This document shows positions 10,001 to 19,951 of a DNA stretch of 64,000 nt, in pieces. Source of the DNA: Aspidiotus rigidus. Lineage: Eukaryota > Arthropoda > Insecta > Hemiptera > Diaspididae. The position numbers and the translations under genes were made by a program. How positions within the stretch are numbered: position 1 is the first letter of the stretch; each line of letters opens with the position of its first letter. The DNA lies in the NCBI GenBank assembly GCA_035079385.1, contig JAVHKY010000086.1, positions 1-64,000 of the forward strand, in the 5' to 3' direction. The notes beneath the pieces are model-generated. The model was not told where the DNA came from. It was given only the letters and a program-made list of their open reading frames with translations, and made no database searches.

Positions 10001-13000
10001 GCAAAATTCGACTTGGCAACCATGATACGTATTCGGATTCAGCGAGTGTTTTTACCCTTATAACCGATTGTTGCCAAAATGTCTCGAGAATAGAGATGCA
10101 TTTCAAGAAAAAGTCCACCTGTCTATTCGGCCTGCATGGTAGGCAGAATTGCATACTAGATATCATTCTTTACGCGGGCAGCTAGATTGCTGCCCATTAC
10201 TCGTAATAGGCAGAAAAATATTGCTGTTTACGCGTAATGGGCAGCAACTTTGCACAATACGTGTAATGAGCAGCACGTCTGCTTATTACGCGTATTGAGC
10301 AATTTTGCTGCTCATTACGAGTGAGCAATTACGTAAATTGAGCGTAACATATATAGGTCCAAAGTCCAAGCCTGTGACGTCACAATCTATATTTTCCAGA
10401 TCCTAGGTGACCCATAAAACAGGTTCTCTGCCACCCCTCGTTTATTTATTTTTAGGTGTGGTGGCTCTCATAGAAATTTGGCCCTGAGGCCTACAAAAGC
10501 TAGACCTGGCCCTGGACCACAATTAGTTTACAAACAAGAATTTTACTTCATCTATAAATGCCACCGAAAAATTCAAATTTCAAAAACTTTCTAGACAAGT
10601 GCCCTAACTATTCGACTACCCTCAGTTAAAATGAAAAATGACGTACCTACTTTATGCCCGTGTATATAAAATCCACCTCGTCCCATAGAGTGCTAATACA
10701 GTTTATTGTTCTCTTCCTATCACAAAATCCCACGTTTTACTTGGCTGAAGAAACACTTATGGGGATGTACACATATAAATAATGTGCTACCTAAATCAAT
10801 AATGATGAACTGTATTGAATTCATGCCCGTTGAATGAACACGACTACGCCAGTATGCATCCATTTGTTTCATAATAATGATGTAGACTTGTAGACTTCAA
10901 ATGGATTAATTTACACATTCTTCTTGTAATTGACGAATTCCGGTTCTCACTTGTACAGAAGCGATCATACGTGAACAAATCTGGCTATACATTCTGGATG
11001 AAGTCACGTCAGGTCACAAGCAGATGAGCGAATGAATGTAATGTAGTGCAAAGTATGGCACGACGTCTCGATATCAACGCCCTGAAATGAAGCAGAAAAT
11101 TATGATTAGTCTTTTTTACGCAATTCGAGAATGAAAGCGAAATTTGAAATCCGAAATCATACTCCTGAATGGGTGAAGAAAGAAAAAAGAGGGATTTAAT
11201 TGGAACGAGACGCTCACGAAATATTTTCTATGGTCTTCATTATCACAGGTACATCGGAGTAGGAGTTTTAGTGTGTAGAAAGCCAATATTAAGAAAGTAT
11301 ACTGCACTCATGAGTAAATGCTACGATTAGTTCGAACATATCCTTCCTATTGAAAGTACCACTAGACATCATCAATATTTTATTCTTATTTTTCTTCTCA
11401 GGACATATTTACCACTCTAGTAGACGCTCAGTGGCGTTGGACATTACTGGTGTTTGCCTTAAATTTCATCCTTAGTTGGCTGGCATTCGCTGTAGTCTGG
11501 TGGCTGATAGTTGTTTCGCACGGTGACTTGGAGGCATCGCATATTAATTCGGGTGAACGTTGGAAACCTTGCGTCGAAGGAGTACATTCCTTCACCTCTG
11601 TTTTTCTTTTCAGCGTTGAAACTCAACACACTATAGGTCGTAACTTATCCTTAAATTTTGTCAGAGACCTTAGAATAAAAAAAAAAAGTAATGGCCTTTC
11701 ATTTTGTTTGCTCGAACAGGTTATGGGGCGAAGCATACAACTGACGAATGTCCCGAAGCGATATTCGTCATGTGTTTGCAGAGTATCGCTGGTGTCATGA
11801 TCCAAGCTTTCATGGTCGGGATAGTATTTGCGAAACTTTCTAGACCTAAAAAACGAACGCAAACTTTACTGTTCAGTCGTAACGCGGTCATATGCCAGAG
11901 AAACGGTCAGTTGTGTTTATTGTTCAGAGTTGGTGATATGAGAAAGTCTCATATCATTGAGGCACACATCCGCGCTCAGATTATTAAGAAGAAAGTACGA
12001 TAGCTGCAAACGCATTCTTTAAGAAAAAAATATAGCTAATAGTAAAAAAAAAAAAAAAAAGAACGAAAAAAAAAAGAAAAGAAATACCTATATTCCTCGT
12101 CGTACGTGAAAAAATTTAACGACGGTGTTTAATTATTCTTGTAGGTGACCAAGGAAGGAGAAGTTCTTCCATTCTACCAGGAAGAGATGAAAGTCGGTGG
12201 TGATGGCGCCGAGGATAGAATATTTTTTATTTGGCCTACAACTATCGTTCACAAAATTACTCGAGAATCTCCGCTGTATAAATTATCGGCAGCTGATATG
12301 TTACAAGAACATTTCGAAATTGTCGTCATCTTAGAAGGTAGGCTTTGGAATGTTTTATATGAAAGACCTACCTATGAGTTGAATACGAATAGTAGAAAGT
12401 GGCATGAAGCCCAATGAGAAGATATTCGAGAGAATTTTCTGCAAAAGTAGAAAAAACTAAAAAAATAATATTGGTAACGTCAACGCTGACTTGCGACGAC
12501 GATTACGTTAAGCTGAATAAATATGAACTTTTACTTTCATTTTATATTTACGAATATTTCGAACTTGGGTGAGATTCTCGTCTTACCCGATCATTTTTCG
12601 TGCCAAAAATATTTTTAGTTAGGTACGTGCGAATCCATAAGATTTTTGTACGCTAACGTAGATGACTGTAGTGAACGTTCACCTTGTGCTAAGGAATGGA
12701 AAAATTTTTTTCTCGGTCATACACGCGATTGACAGGTTTCAGAAAGGTGTTTATCCTAAGGGGAAATTTCTTCATCTTTTGTTTGGTATTAATTGTTACT
12801 ACCCATCTCAATTGCTCTCAGTCTACTTCATTCACCCCGTTCTGTAGCTTCAATCCAATCCAGGCACTCGTCTCAAATTCATGCTCTTACTTCCTATTTT
12901 TTCATCCACTCCCCTTAGTTTACTCACTATCCCTGGTATCCGTCCCAATCTTTCTGAAATTTCCTAAACAGAAAACTTCATAATATACGAGCAAAAAATC

Positions 13001-16000
13001 AACAAGATCATTTCTTCAGAAATTCTCTCCTACTTTCTCTGCCACACAGACGGACACACATCAGGACCCACAAGGTGTCTATCGATCAAGTAAATCAAGT
13101 AAAAGTCAATGAAAGGTCAAGTAAAGAAGTGAAAGTCAAATATCTTCATTAACGGTTAAGTAAAAAACGACGGCTTCCTTAACGAAGTTAAACGAGGAAC
13201 GCAGGGAACCTGTTTTAGAGTCAAAGGGTATTTGGTATTGAAAATTCAAGGAAGCCCATACCTAGATAAAGCTAGTATAAAGAAGGCCTAGATCTACTAT
13301 AAGCCTAGTTTGAGAGTCTAAATTTTTCTCGAATCTCCAGCTATCATTCCAGCTATATATGATAGCTGGAGTGTTGAAATTGTTCCAAGTCACTTTTATA
13401 TCATATATAGCTCGAGAGTCAAAATTTTTCCAAGTCCCCATCCGATCAACAGAAAAAGGGCCTCCTTATGTGTGTAGAAAGATACCATTCTCCAATTTCT
13501 GTCCATATTATCATCCATTTAAATTCAATTGGAATTCAGCCAGCAGAAAGAAGGCCTTGTTATACATGTAAAAAGATACCATTTTCCAATTTCTGTCCAT
13601 ATTATCATCAATTCATTTCAAGTGGAATTCAGCCTGAAACGATCAGCAGAAAAGGGGGGCTTGTTATATGTGTAGAAAGATACCATTCTCCACCTTTCTG
13701 TCCATATTATCATCCATTTAAATTCAATTGAAATTCGGCCTGAAACGATCAGCAGAAAGGGGACCTTGTTATGTATGTAGAAAGATATCATTCTCCAATT
13801 TCTGTTCATATTATCATCCATTTAAATTAATTGAAATTGGGTGTGATTTATCAGCACAGCTAAAAATATATACATCAGCAGCTTTTAAATGCTTAGCACG
13901 CCGAAACAAACATAGAACAGCTAATAATGAGTATCCAAAGTAAATAATGCAAACACGAAGCTAAAAATTATATTGAACGTCTGAAAATACGGAGAACATC
14001 AAATCAGTTCATTATACATGAAAAAAAAAAAAAAAAATCAAATTAAACAAAAAATTTAAAAAAAAGGTTTCATTACAATCAAAATACACAAATTGTTGAA
14101 CAGTTATACCGGTACCCGTGTAACATTTTATTGAACGAGAAGACGGGCGACCTCGTTTTCGTTTTCGTCCTAAGGGTACGTTCTTCGCCTCTGTTGGCAC
14201 ATCTACCAGCTTCAGTCGTATAAGCATGCCCAGGGAATGTTTACAACATGATTCCTTCAGGAATATGGGGCACGAGCACGACTCATAAACTGAATGACGA
14301 TTGATATCAATGAACCATATGCTGTAATTGTATTCTACAAATTCGTCAAAGAACATTTCTATTCGAAGTTAGGTGACTCATAAAAATGAAGCTTCGATTA
14401 CAGAAATAGATGTTTGTAATTTGCTGTGGATGTGTATTGAAAAGATAGTGATTCCTTTCGAATTAGCTGTTTTATTTTTTCATTATTAGCTGTGCTCATC
14501 TCTTCTTTAGAGCGTGCGTTTAATTATTCCCCATTGAAATTCGGCCTGAAACGATCAGCAGAAACGGGGCCGTGTTATATGTGGAACAAGTTACCATTCT
14601 CCAATTTCTGTCCATATTATCATCTATTTGAATTCAATTAGGCCTGAAACGATCAGCAGAAAGGGAACCTTGTTATATGTGTAGAGAAATACCATTCTCC
14701 AATTTCTGTCTATATTATCATCCATTTAATATCAATTGAAATTCGGCCTGAAACGATCAGCAGAAAGGGGACCTTGTTATGTATGTAGAAAGATATCATT
14801 CTCCAATTCTGGATGATAATATTAACAGAAATTGGAGAATGGTATCTTTCTACACATATAACAAGGCCCCCTTTCTGCTGATTGTTTCAGGCTAAATTCC
14901 AATTAAATTCAAATGGATGATAATATGGACAGAATGGTGGAGAATGGTATCTTTCTACACATATAACAAGGCCCCCTTTCTGCTGATCTTTTCAGGCTGG
15001 ACAGAAATTGGAGAATGGTATCTTGTTCCATATATAACAAGGCCCCTTTTCTGCTGATCGTTTAAGGCCGAATTTCAATTGAATTTAAATGGATGATAAT
15101 ATTAACAGAAATTGGAGAATGGTATCTTTCTACACATATAACACGGCCCCCTTTCTGCTGATCCATTTAAATTCAATTGAAATTTAGCCTGAAACGATCA
15201 GCAGAAAGGGAGCCTTGTTATATGTGGAACAAGATACCGTTCTCCAATTTCTGTCCATATTATCATCCATTTAAATTATATTGAAATTCAGCCTGAAACG
15301 ATCAGCAGAATGGGAGCCTTGTTATACGTGTAGCAAGATGCCATTCTCCAATTTCTGTCCATATTATCATCCATTCAAATTCAATTGAAATTCAGCCTGA
15401 AACGATAAGCAGATAGGGGGCCTTGTTATATGTTTGGAAAGATACCATTCTCTCATTTCTGTCATTATTATCATCCATTTATTTCAATTGGAATTTAGCC
15501 TCAAACAATCAGCAGAATGGGAGCCTTGTTATATGTGTATAAAGATACCTTTCTCCAATTTCCGTCCATATTATCATCCATTTAAATTCAATCGAAATTC
15601 AGCCTGAAACAATCAGCAGAAAGGGGGCCTTCTTCTATGTGTAGAAAGATACCGTTCTCCAATTTTTGTCCATATTATCATCCATTTAAGTTGAATTGAA
15701 ATTTATTATATAATAGTTCCAAAGTCCGAGTTTGCGACGTCACAATTTGATGACTTCATAGTTCAACCTTGTGATGACCCAATCTGATGACGTCATAGAT
15801 CAAATTCCTTCAAGATCCCCCCCCCCTATTATGTACAACTCCAAATTCCAAGGCTGTGAAGTCACAATTTGATAACTTCGTAGATCAGCCTTGTGACGTC
15901 ACAATCTGATGACGTTATAGATTGGTTTTTTGGTTCAAACTCTTGTCCAGATGGTTAGCGGGGAACCCGCTATCCCTTTTGTTGGGGGTATTTTCAAGAA

Positions 16001-19000
16001 ATTTTCGTCCACGAGCACGAGCAGTCCAAGGTTGATGACGTCATGAGGTTGATGTTGTAGGGCGTACTTTCAGGAATTACGTCTACACCAGCGGCCCGAG
16101 GTTGATATCGCCACGAGGTTGATGACGTCATGGAGAGGGTGGAGTTGGAAAAAGTTCAACTCTTGAGCTACATATGATAGGGGGGGGGGGACTTGGGGAG
16201 ATTTCCTCTCTCGAGCTATATATGACACAACAGAGACTTGAAATAATTTTGACTCTCGAGCTATACATGATACTATGATTTTCTATATGTTCTACTTTTT
16301 GAAAGGCATTCCGCAGTGGTATACCTACGGGTCTTGCCGTTGTAAAACTTGCAAGGACATCCTAATTTTTCAAGTTCCTCTCCTATCACATGTGGCTCCA
16401 AAGTCCGGGACTGTGACGTCACAATTTGATGACTTCATAGGTCAGCTTTGTAATGTCACAATCTACATTTTTCAGATCTCGCGTGCCCCATGAAACAGCT
16501 TCCCTGCCACCCCTCGTTTAATCCCGTTAAAGAACCTGTGAGGTTCTTTCTTCTTGCTCGTTGACTCACTCACTTTCAAAAAAAGTCAATAAAGGTCAAG
16601 TATTTTCAGAATTTCCTTTTAGTAGACTCTGACCCAGAACCGAATGGTCTCCATTCAGAATAACATCCGATACTTCCGTATGAAAAACTTGCTTTCATAT
16701 TCAACGTCGAACTTGCCACTTAATTTAACTGCCTCTCTCTCTTCTCACTTCTTCTCAAGTTCCTCATTAACTGACGCTTTCATCCTTATTTGCTATTAAA
16801 GACCCCCATTCTACAATCCTATCGTCCAAGGAATTCTCGATTTGGTACTCTCTTTAAGTTCTTTCTTCTCGTCATTCCTCTCTGTCGGGGACACATCGAA
16901 CTTAAGGAACATGACGCAATGGGCTTGCCGACTTTCCATGACTAATCTCGCCCCGGGGTTGGATTTAGGAAATGATTTTGGGATGGGAAATTAATGATCT
17001 TTTGATATTTTGATAATCAAAAGAGATAAAAAAGAAACGTCCTGACTTTTCTCTTAACTCACTTTCTCCCCCTTCATTTTCTCTTCTTTTTTAGTTTTCT
17101 TTTTCTTTTTACGGGGGGGGGGGGGGATATTATCCCTGACTTCTCTCTACCCGTGAATCTGCCACTGGCCACCCCCTTGTATGATCTCAAATCCTGCTGA
17201 TGCTCCCTCATTCTATCCTCGTGGCATGATTCCTCGTCCTCCTTATCCTTTAACAAGTTCCGATCCAGTAAAAAAAAACTCTGATTCTTTAGTCCACTTC
17301 AAACCGTCCTTCTCGACGCGAAACTCGTCTTAGAATAGGCCGTTCTCGCCTCACCCACCTCTTTTAATAGGGAAATTGTTTTACGAGGATTATCTCGAAA
17401 AATTTGCCGGTGGTCGCATGATATCCAACCAAAACGAAAATGGTTCAAGTCCCCCTCATTGGACTTGGAGAACTGTTGACTCTTCGGTACCTTCGAACTA
17501 TCATACACTTATAGCACAGGGGTTGAATGATACAAGGGCAAAGCTCGTTAATTTAGTGAGAAAACTTTTTTTCATTAAATTGAAGTGGTCCAAGTTGAAT
17601 GAATAAAAAGTTCTCCTCATGAGTGCGAAGAAACTTCGAGAATTCTCTAAGTAATTGTTGTATACTCTCTAGATGAGCCCATCTTTAGTTGATGGGTCAC
17701 GCAGTTTGAGAGATCAGTTGTATCATCGGATATCCAAACATTGAAAGCTTACTCGTAGTTCGAAAATATCATTTATTTTTCAGTATGTTGTGAATACCTT
17801 TATTGACACTTAAAATAGTTCGCACTTGGAAAAGAAAAAAAAAATATAATATATGTCTTCAGCTTTCTTTCACGTTTGCGAGTCACACTATTTTCTACCT
17901 TGAACGATCACCAAACTTTTTACGCGGTTGACGGTGTATTTTTAGTTATTACTAATGTAGGTACCAGAAGTAGCTTAAGGACTGTTGAAATTAATGTACT
18001 ATTAATTATCCCTTGCTTTCAATAAAACGTACTGGTACTCAAAAAGAAGACCGTGACTGCTATAAAATACTACGTCACAATAAAGGGATACGTTTATTTG
18101 GCTAGCGCTTGAATATTTCATCTAACCAAAAGAAAGAAAAATTATTGAAACGTACCTCGTACCTACATCTAACAATTATGAATTATTTATTTTTTGATTC
18201 GAATTTAAATTCACTATCCCAACGGATATGTCGTCAGTCTTCGAAGGGAAGCATAAAAAACAAAGGAATATTTTAAAGATGTACTAAACGAGAACTTCAA
18301 TTACCGTACAGGAAAAACGATCCCAAAACTTTGAATTTCCCGAGTATCTCCCAGTTTAGTCATGTACGGAAAAATTAAAAAATAATTAAACTTGAGAAGC
18401 AGTTTTATCTTCTGGAATTTGATTTAGAAACTTATTTGTACGTTTCTCTTTGCTTTCCGCTAATGCGACGATATTAGTAGTCAAGTCGACCGAAATAAGT
18501 GAAAAAGATTCCGCCCAATTTACTAGAAAAATCGTTTAAATTTCTAGCCATTATTTTAATAAAAATGAGGAACGTCAAAATTCAATTTTGAACCAATTAT
18601 TTGAAATGCTGAAATCAATTGTATACTTTTGGCAGGAAAACCCTAAATTCTTATGAAAATTTCATTCTGTGATAAAATACAATTACAATTTTCAAGTTCC
18701 ACTTTTCTTTTTTTTTATTCAAGAGTCATACGATTACATCAGACTATTATTTTGATTCGAATGCGTAGTTATCAACGACTGGTGATTGAGATACGTTTGA
18801 TATACATTGAGCTCATTCAACGATTAAAAGTAGTGCCCCATGATCTTAAATTACAACAATTTTTGTACAGGATGTATTAAATTCGATGTTCACCAACTCA
18901 TTTCAATAATATTCTTATTTTTCAGGTGTGATCGAATCGACTGGAATGACTACACAAGCGCGTTCGTCCTATTTACCGAATGAAATCTTATGGGGTCATA

Positions 19001-19951
19001 GATTTGCGAATTTGGTTTCATTCAAGAAAGAGAGTGGTGAACATGAAGTGGATTATAGTCTGTTCAACAGTACTTATGAAGTTGATACACCTCTGTGCAG
19101 CGCACAGAGCTTGGATCAGTTATTGTTGTCTGGTCGGGAATCTCTTGGTAAATATATTAGTTATCGCTGTACAAAAGTAAGTTTCCAACTTGGTTTAGGT
19201 TACCTCTCTGTTACTGATGATCGGCAGGTCTCCCTGCACTTTTATTCGAAATCGGGAGCCATTAATTTTCATTTTTGTCAAAATTCGTCCCTTGGTTATT
19301 TTATAAAACCATTTTTCTCTCTAAAAATAATGATGGAGTTGCAATATCGTTTTTTTTTCCACTTTCTTCGGACCGCCGGATTCTCGTGATTCTGAACATT
19401 GATCTCTTCATCCATATAATATGCTCGAAAAAAGTTCGTGAGAAAATTTTGACCATCAGTGAAATTCTTGACAACTTTTCAACCGTAATCATTTTACGTA
19501 AGCGTTTTGAACATCACTTGCATTTTTATTTTACAAAATAATTATATATATACTCCTAACAACATTAAGTATTCTAAGTTTTGACAAATACCCGCTAAAA
19601 AATTCTAGACAATCATTCTTAATTAGCTTTCATAAATAGAATTTGCATGGCTGGTATTGTTTTCGCTCCTTCACTGATTCGCTTTCCTCGAGATACTCAG
19701 TTTAATGTTTGTACTTTTCGTTTATATGCATTTATACTTTCTGTAATCGATTTGCAGATGAAAATAATTTGGAGGCGCCGTTGACTGATAGTGCTTGCTC
19801 GAATATTGAGTATCCGACGTCATCCTGTCCCAGTGATCTGGCGGACTTCCTGAATACTGTGAATGAAAGCGTGGTAATTACGTTACAGCCAGCGTCTACG
19901 AAGATCTTGCAGCATCCAGAGGATGTTCCCGGTCCTGAATCCTGCATTTGA
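6978..19951 (+). CDS. Irk: Inward-rectifier K+ channel (Kir family), 6 exons, 5' end missing
   Basis: Coding join 6978-7092, 11402-11636, 11720-11994, 12145-12337, 18926-19147, 19758-19951; about 410 residues are visible. Kir channels are tetrameric plasma-membrane K+ channels gated by PIP2 that set resting potential and, in insects, help secretory epithelia move K+. The order matches the family: basic cytoplasmic N-terminus, M1, pore loop with filter TIGYG, M2, then the large cytoplasmic domain (motifs [48 protein letters not shown]). All five introns have GT-AG ends and compatible phases. The two cysteines that form the external disulfide in Kir2 (in PCVEG and DECPE) are present. The C-terminus ESCI* fits a class I PDZ ligand. 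Oddity: the M2 position that is Asp, Glu or Asn in vertebrate rectifiers appears to be Gln (MIQAF). I cannot tell which insect paralogue (Irk1, Irk2 or Irk3) it is. No initiator Met was found in the window, so one or more upstream exons are missing or unrecognised. Confidence 0.93.
8000..8500 (-). pseudogene. Decayed RNase H domain of a non-LTR retrotransposon
   Basis: Reading the minus strand downward from about 8490 gives [20 protein letters not shown]. This resembles the first RNase H motif, (T)DGSK..., with the catalytic Asp replaced. From about 8270 to 8180, after a frameshift, it reads IIWVP then [17 protein letters not shown]. This matches the distal motif WVPxHxGIxGNExAD of RNase H in Jockey/I/R1-type elements. 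Further on, [19 protein letters not shown] follows. Stops and frame changes separate the parts, so it is dead. No reverse transcriptase was seen upstream (8500-9000). Confidence 0.6.
9119..9372 (+). repeat. Left arm of a ~250-bp inverted repeat
   Basis: The arm runs from CTTGAGACATTTGAGCAACC through AAGTCGAATTTTGCCTCC to ACAGAATTGGATCTTTAAAC. Its reverse complement recurs at 9842-10091 with small differences. The arms are about 470 bp apart. Confidence 0.85.
9564..9636. repeat. Small hairpin element between the arms
   Basis: CACTGCGTAACA (9564-9575) and its exact reverse complement TGTTACGCAGTG (9625-9636) enclose 49 bp. It could be a tiny MITE; no target-site duplication was identified. Confidence 0.6.
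9842..10091 (-). repeat. Right arm of the ~250-bp inverted repeat
   Basis: Reverse complement of 9119-9372, with shared blocks GGCAAAATTCGACTTGGCAA and AAGATCCAATTCTGTACACC. The open frames here (9739-10023 and 9822-10166, minus strand) are not conserved in the other arm and are probably chance. Confidence 0.85.
10168..10347. repeat. Cluster of diverged palindromes around ATTACGCGTAAT
   Basis: About five near-palindromes of 22-25 bp follow one another. Examples are CTGCCCATTAC/GTAATAGGCAG, TGTTTACGCGTAATGGGCAG, TGCTTATTACGCGTATTGAG and GCTGCTCATTACGAGTGAGC. Each is centred on an ACGCGT-like core flanked by TGC/GCA. Confidence 0.7.
11402..11636 (+). CDS. Irk: Kir exon b: slide helix, M1, pore loop
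   Basis: It encodes the slide helix [13 protein letters not shown], the hydrophobic M1 helix [20 protein letters not shown], the HGDLE turn, the turret, and the pore helix [16 protein letters not shown]. The exon breaks inside the selectivity filter after the first base of the TIG glycine codon. The acceptor is a T-rich tract ending cag before 11402. The donor at 11637 (ATAG|gtcgta) is weak in consensus, but it is the only one that restores TIGYG. Confidence 0.93.
11720..11994 (+). CDS. Irk: Kir exon c: GYG filter, M2, start of cytoplasmic domain
   Basis: It begins with GT completing the filter glycine, then [13 protein letters not shown], the M2 helix [20 protein letters not shown], the PIP2-contact strip [16 protein letters not shown], and the first cytoplasmic strands ([36 protein letters not shown]). 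The Glu of IIEAH matches the cytoplasmic-pore Glu known as E224 in Kir2.1. The exon ends in phase 0 at AAGAAA|gtacga. Confidence 0.94.
12145..12337 (+). CDS. Irk: Kir exon d: cytoplasmic domain, middle
   Basis: It encodes [35 protein letters not shown] and [11 protein letters not shown], then [11 protein letters not shown]. These are the standard beta strands of the Kir immunoglobulin-like domain. The acceptor is ttgtag|GTGACC. The donor GAAG|gtaggc leaves one base that joins GT of the next exon. Reading through the donor gives 26 non-conserved residues and a stop, so splicing is needed here. Confidence 0.93.
13443..13838 (-). repeat. 104-bp repeat array, reverse orientation, about 4 copies
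   Basis: The same unit as at 3050-4208 on the opposite strand (GATCAGCAGAAAGG, then TGTGTAGAAAGATACCATTC, then TCCATATTATCATCCATTTA). Copies are diverged from each other. Confidence 0.88.
13896..14517 (-). mobile_element. SWIM-ORF segment bounded by imperfect inverted repeats
   Basis: The left end (13896-13930: GCACGCCGAAACAAAC, then ACAGCTAATAATGA) matches the reverse complement of the right end (14480-14517: TCATTATTAGCTGTGCTCAT, then AGAGCGTGC) imperfectly. The 104-bp repeats resume on both sides in the same orientation, which suggests an insertion into an older array. I could not define a target-site duplication, so the boundaries are tentative. Confidence 0.4.
14012..14356 (-). pseudogene. 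SWIM zinc-finger fragment, MULE-transposase-like C-terminus
   Basis: A 114-codon frame. Residues 1-27 ([20 protein letters not shown]...) lead into the SWIM motif CxCx(n)CxH as [14 protein letters not shown], followed by [21 protein letters not shown] and a basic tail RKRKRGRP. This order is common at the C-terminus of insect MULE-type transposase proteins. SWIM domains bind zinc and are thought to bind DNA or protein. The catalytic DDE domain is absent, and after GRPSS the sequence becomes unrelated and ends in a poly-T run, so this is a remnant. Confidence 0.65.
14533..15704. repeat. 104-bp repeats in alternating orientation
   Basis: Three blocks abut: reverse (14533-14806), forward (14807-about 15162), reverse (about 15163-15704). 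The turn at 14800-14830 reads CATTCTCCAATTCTGG and then ACAGAAATTGGAGAATGG. The turn near 15160 occurs at CTGATCC/ATTTAAATT. The result is a set of large imperfect palindromes. Confidence 0.88.
15720..16530. repeat. Dispersed repeat rich in TGACGTCA palindromes
   Basis: Copies of a unit TGTGACGTCACAATTTGATG followed by ACGTCATAG, then GATCAGCCTTGTGACGTCAC lie at 15728-15800, 15840-15925 and 16408-16475. Related copies lie at 8850-8930 and 10370-10400. The flank CTGCCACCCCTCGTTTA is shared between 10430 and 16500. A linked motif, CTCGAGCTATATATGA, recurs at 13340-13440 and 16160-16270. Confidence 0.75.
16275..16400 (+). pseudogene. Possible second Penelope-like fragment
   Basis: The frame reads [27 protein letters not shown]. 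The CxCxxC word (CRCKTC) in this setting resembles the cysteine-rich linker found before the GIY-YIG domain in some Penelope-like elements. After this the frame enters the TGACGTCA repeat. The support is short and other explanations are possible. Confidence 0.25.
18926..19147 (+). CDS. Irk: Kir exon e: cytoplasmic domain, distal
   Basis: After a clear acceptor (atttttcag) it encodes [32 protein letters not shown], and the [12 protein letters not shown] segment, then [13 protein letters not shown]. The Glu of VIES matches the second cytoplasmic-pore Glu (E299 in Kir2.1). The chosen donor is CTTG|gtaaat at 19148. A stronger-looking donor, AAA|gtaagt, lies 29 bp downstream at 19177. It would add KYISYRCTK but put the last exon out of frame. 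Confidence 0.9.
19758..19951 (+). CDS. Irk: Kir exon f: C-terminal tail and stop
   Basis: The acceptor is gatttgcag before 19758. In phase with exon e it gives [19 protein letters not shown], an acidic Ser/Thr-rich tail, and ends PGPESCI followed by TGA at 19949-19951. Kir tails are poorly conserved, so the support is the open phase-compatible frame, the splice acceptor, and a terminal S-x-I that matches the PDZ-binding ends of many Kir2 channels. Confidence 0.8.

Larger units (their letters stand above)
7093..11401 (+). other. Kir intron 1 (within the visible part)
   Basis: 4309 bp, GT-AG. It contains the RNase H relic, the large inverted repeat at 9119-10091, a small hairpin element and the palindrome cluster at 10168-10347, each listed separately. 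The rest is AT-rich with no supported gene. Confidence 0.85.
12338..18925 (+). other. Kir intron 4 (within the visible part)
   Basis: 6588 bp, GT-AG. 12338-13440 and 16530-18925 show no gene: they are AT-rich with a poly-G run near 17115 and chance frames such as 17376-17606 and 12696-12983. The middle, 13443-16530, is a dense repeat island described in separate entries. Confidence 0.85.

Noticed and set aside
11623..11862. Minus-strand frame across the Kir filter exons
   Set aside because: It is antisense to conserved Kir coding sequence and has no features of its own.
17395..17455. tRNA-like sequence because of GGTTCAAGTCC
   Set aside because: Only a B-box-like word is present. I found no matching A box or cloverleaf stems.
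17074..17606. Frames on both strands around 17100-17600 as a gene
   Set aside because: No domain was recognised, the composition is low complexity near a poly-G run, and there is no supporting splice structure.
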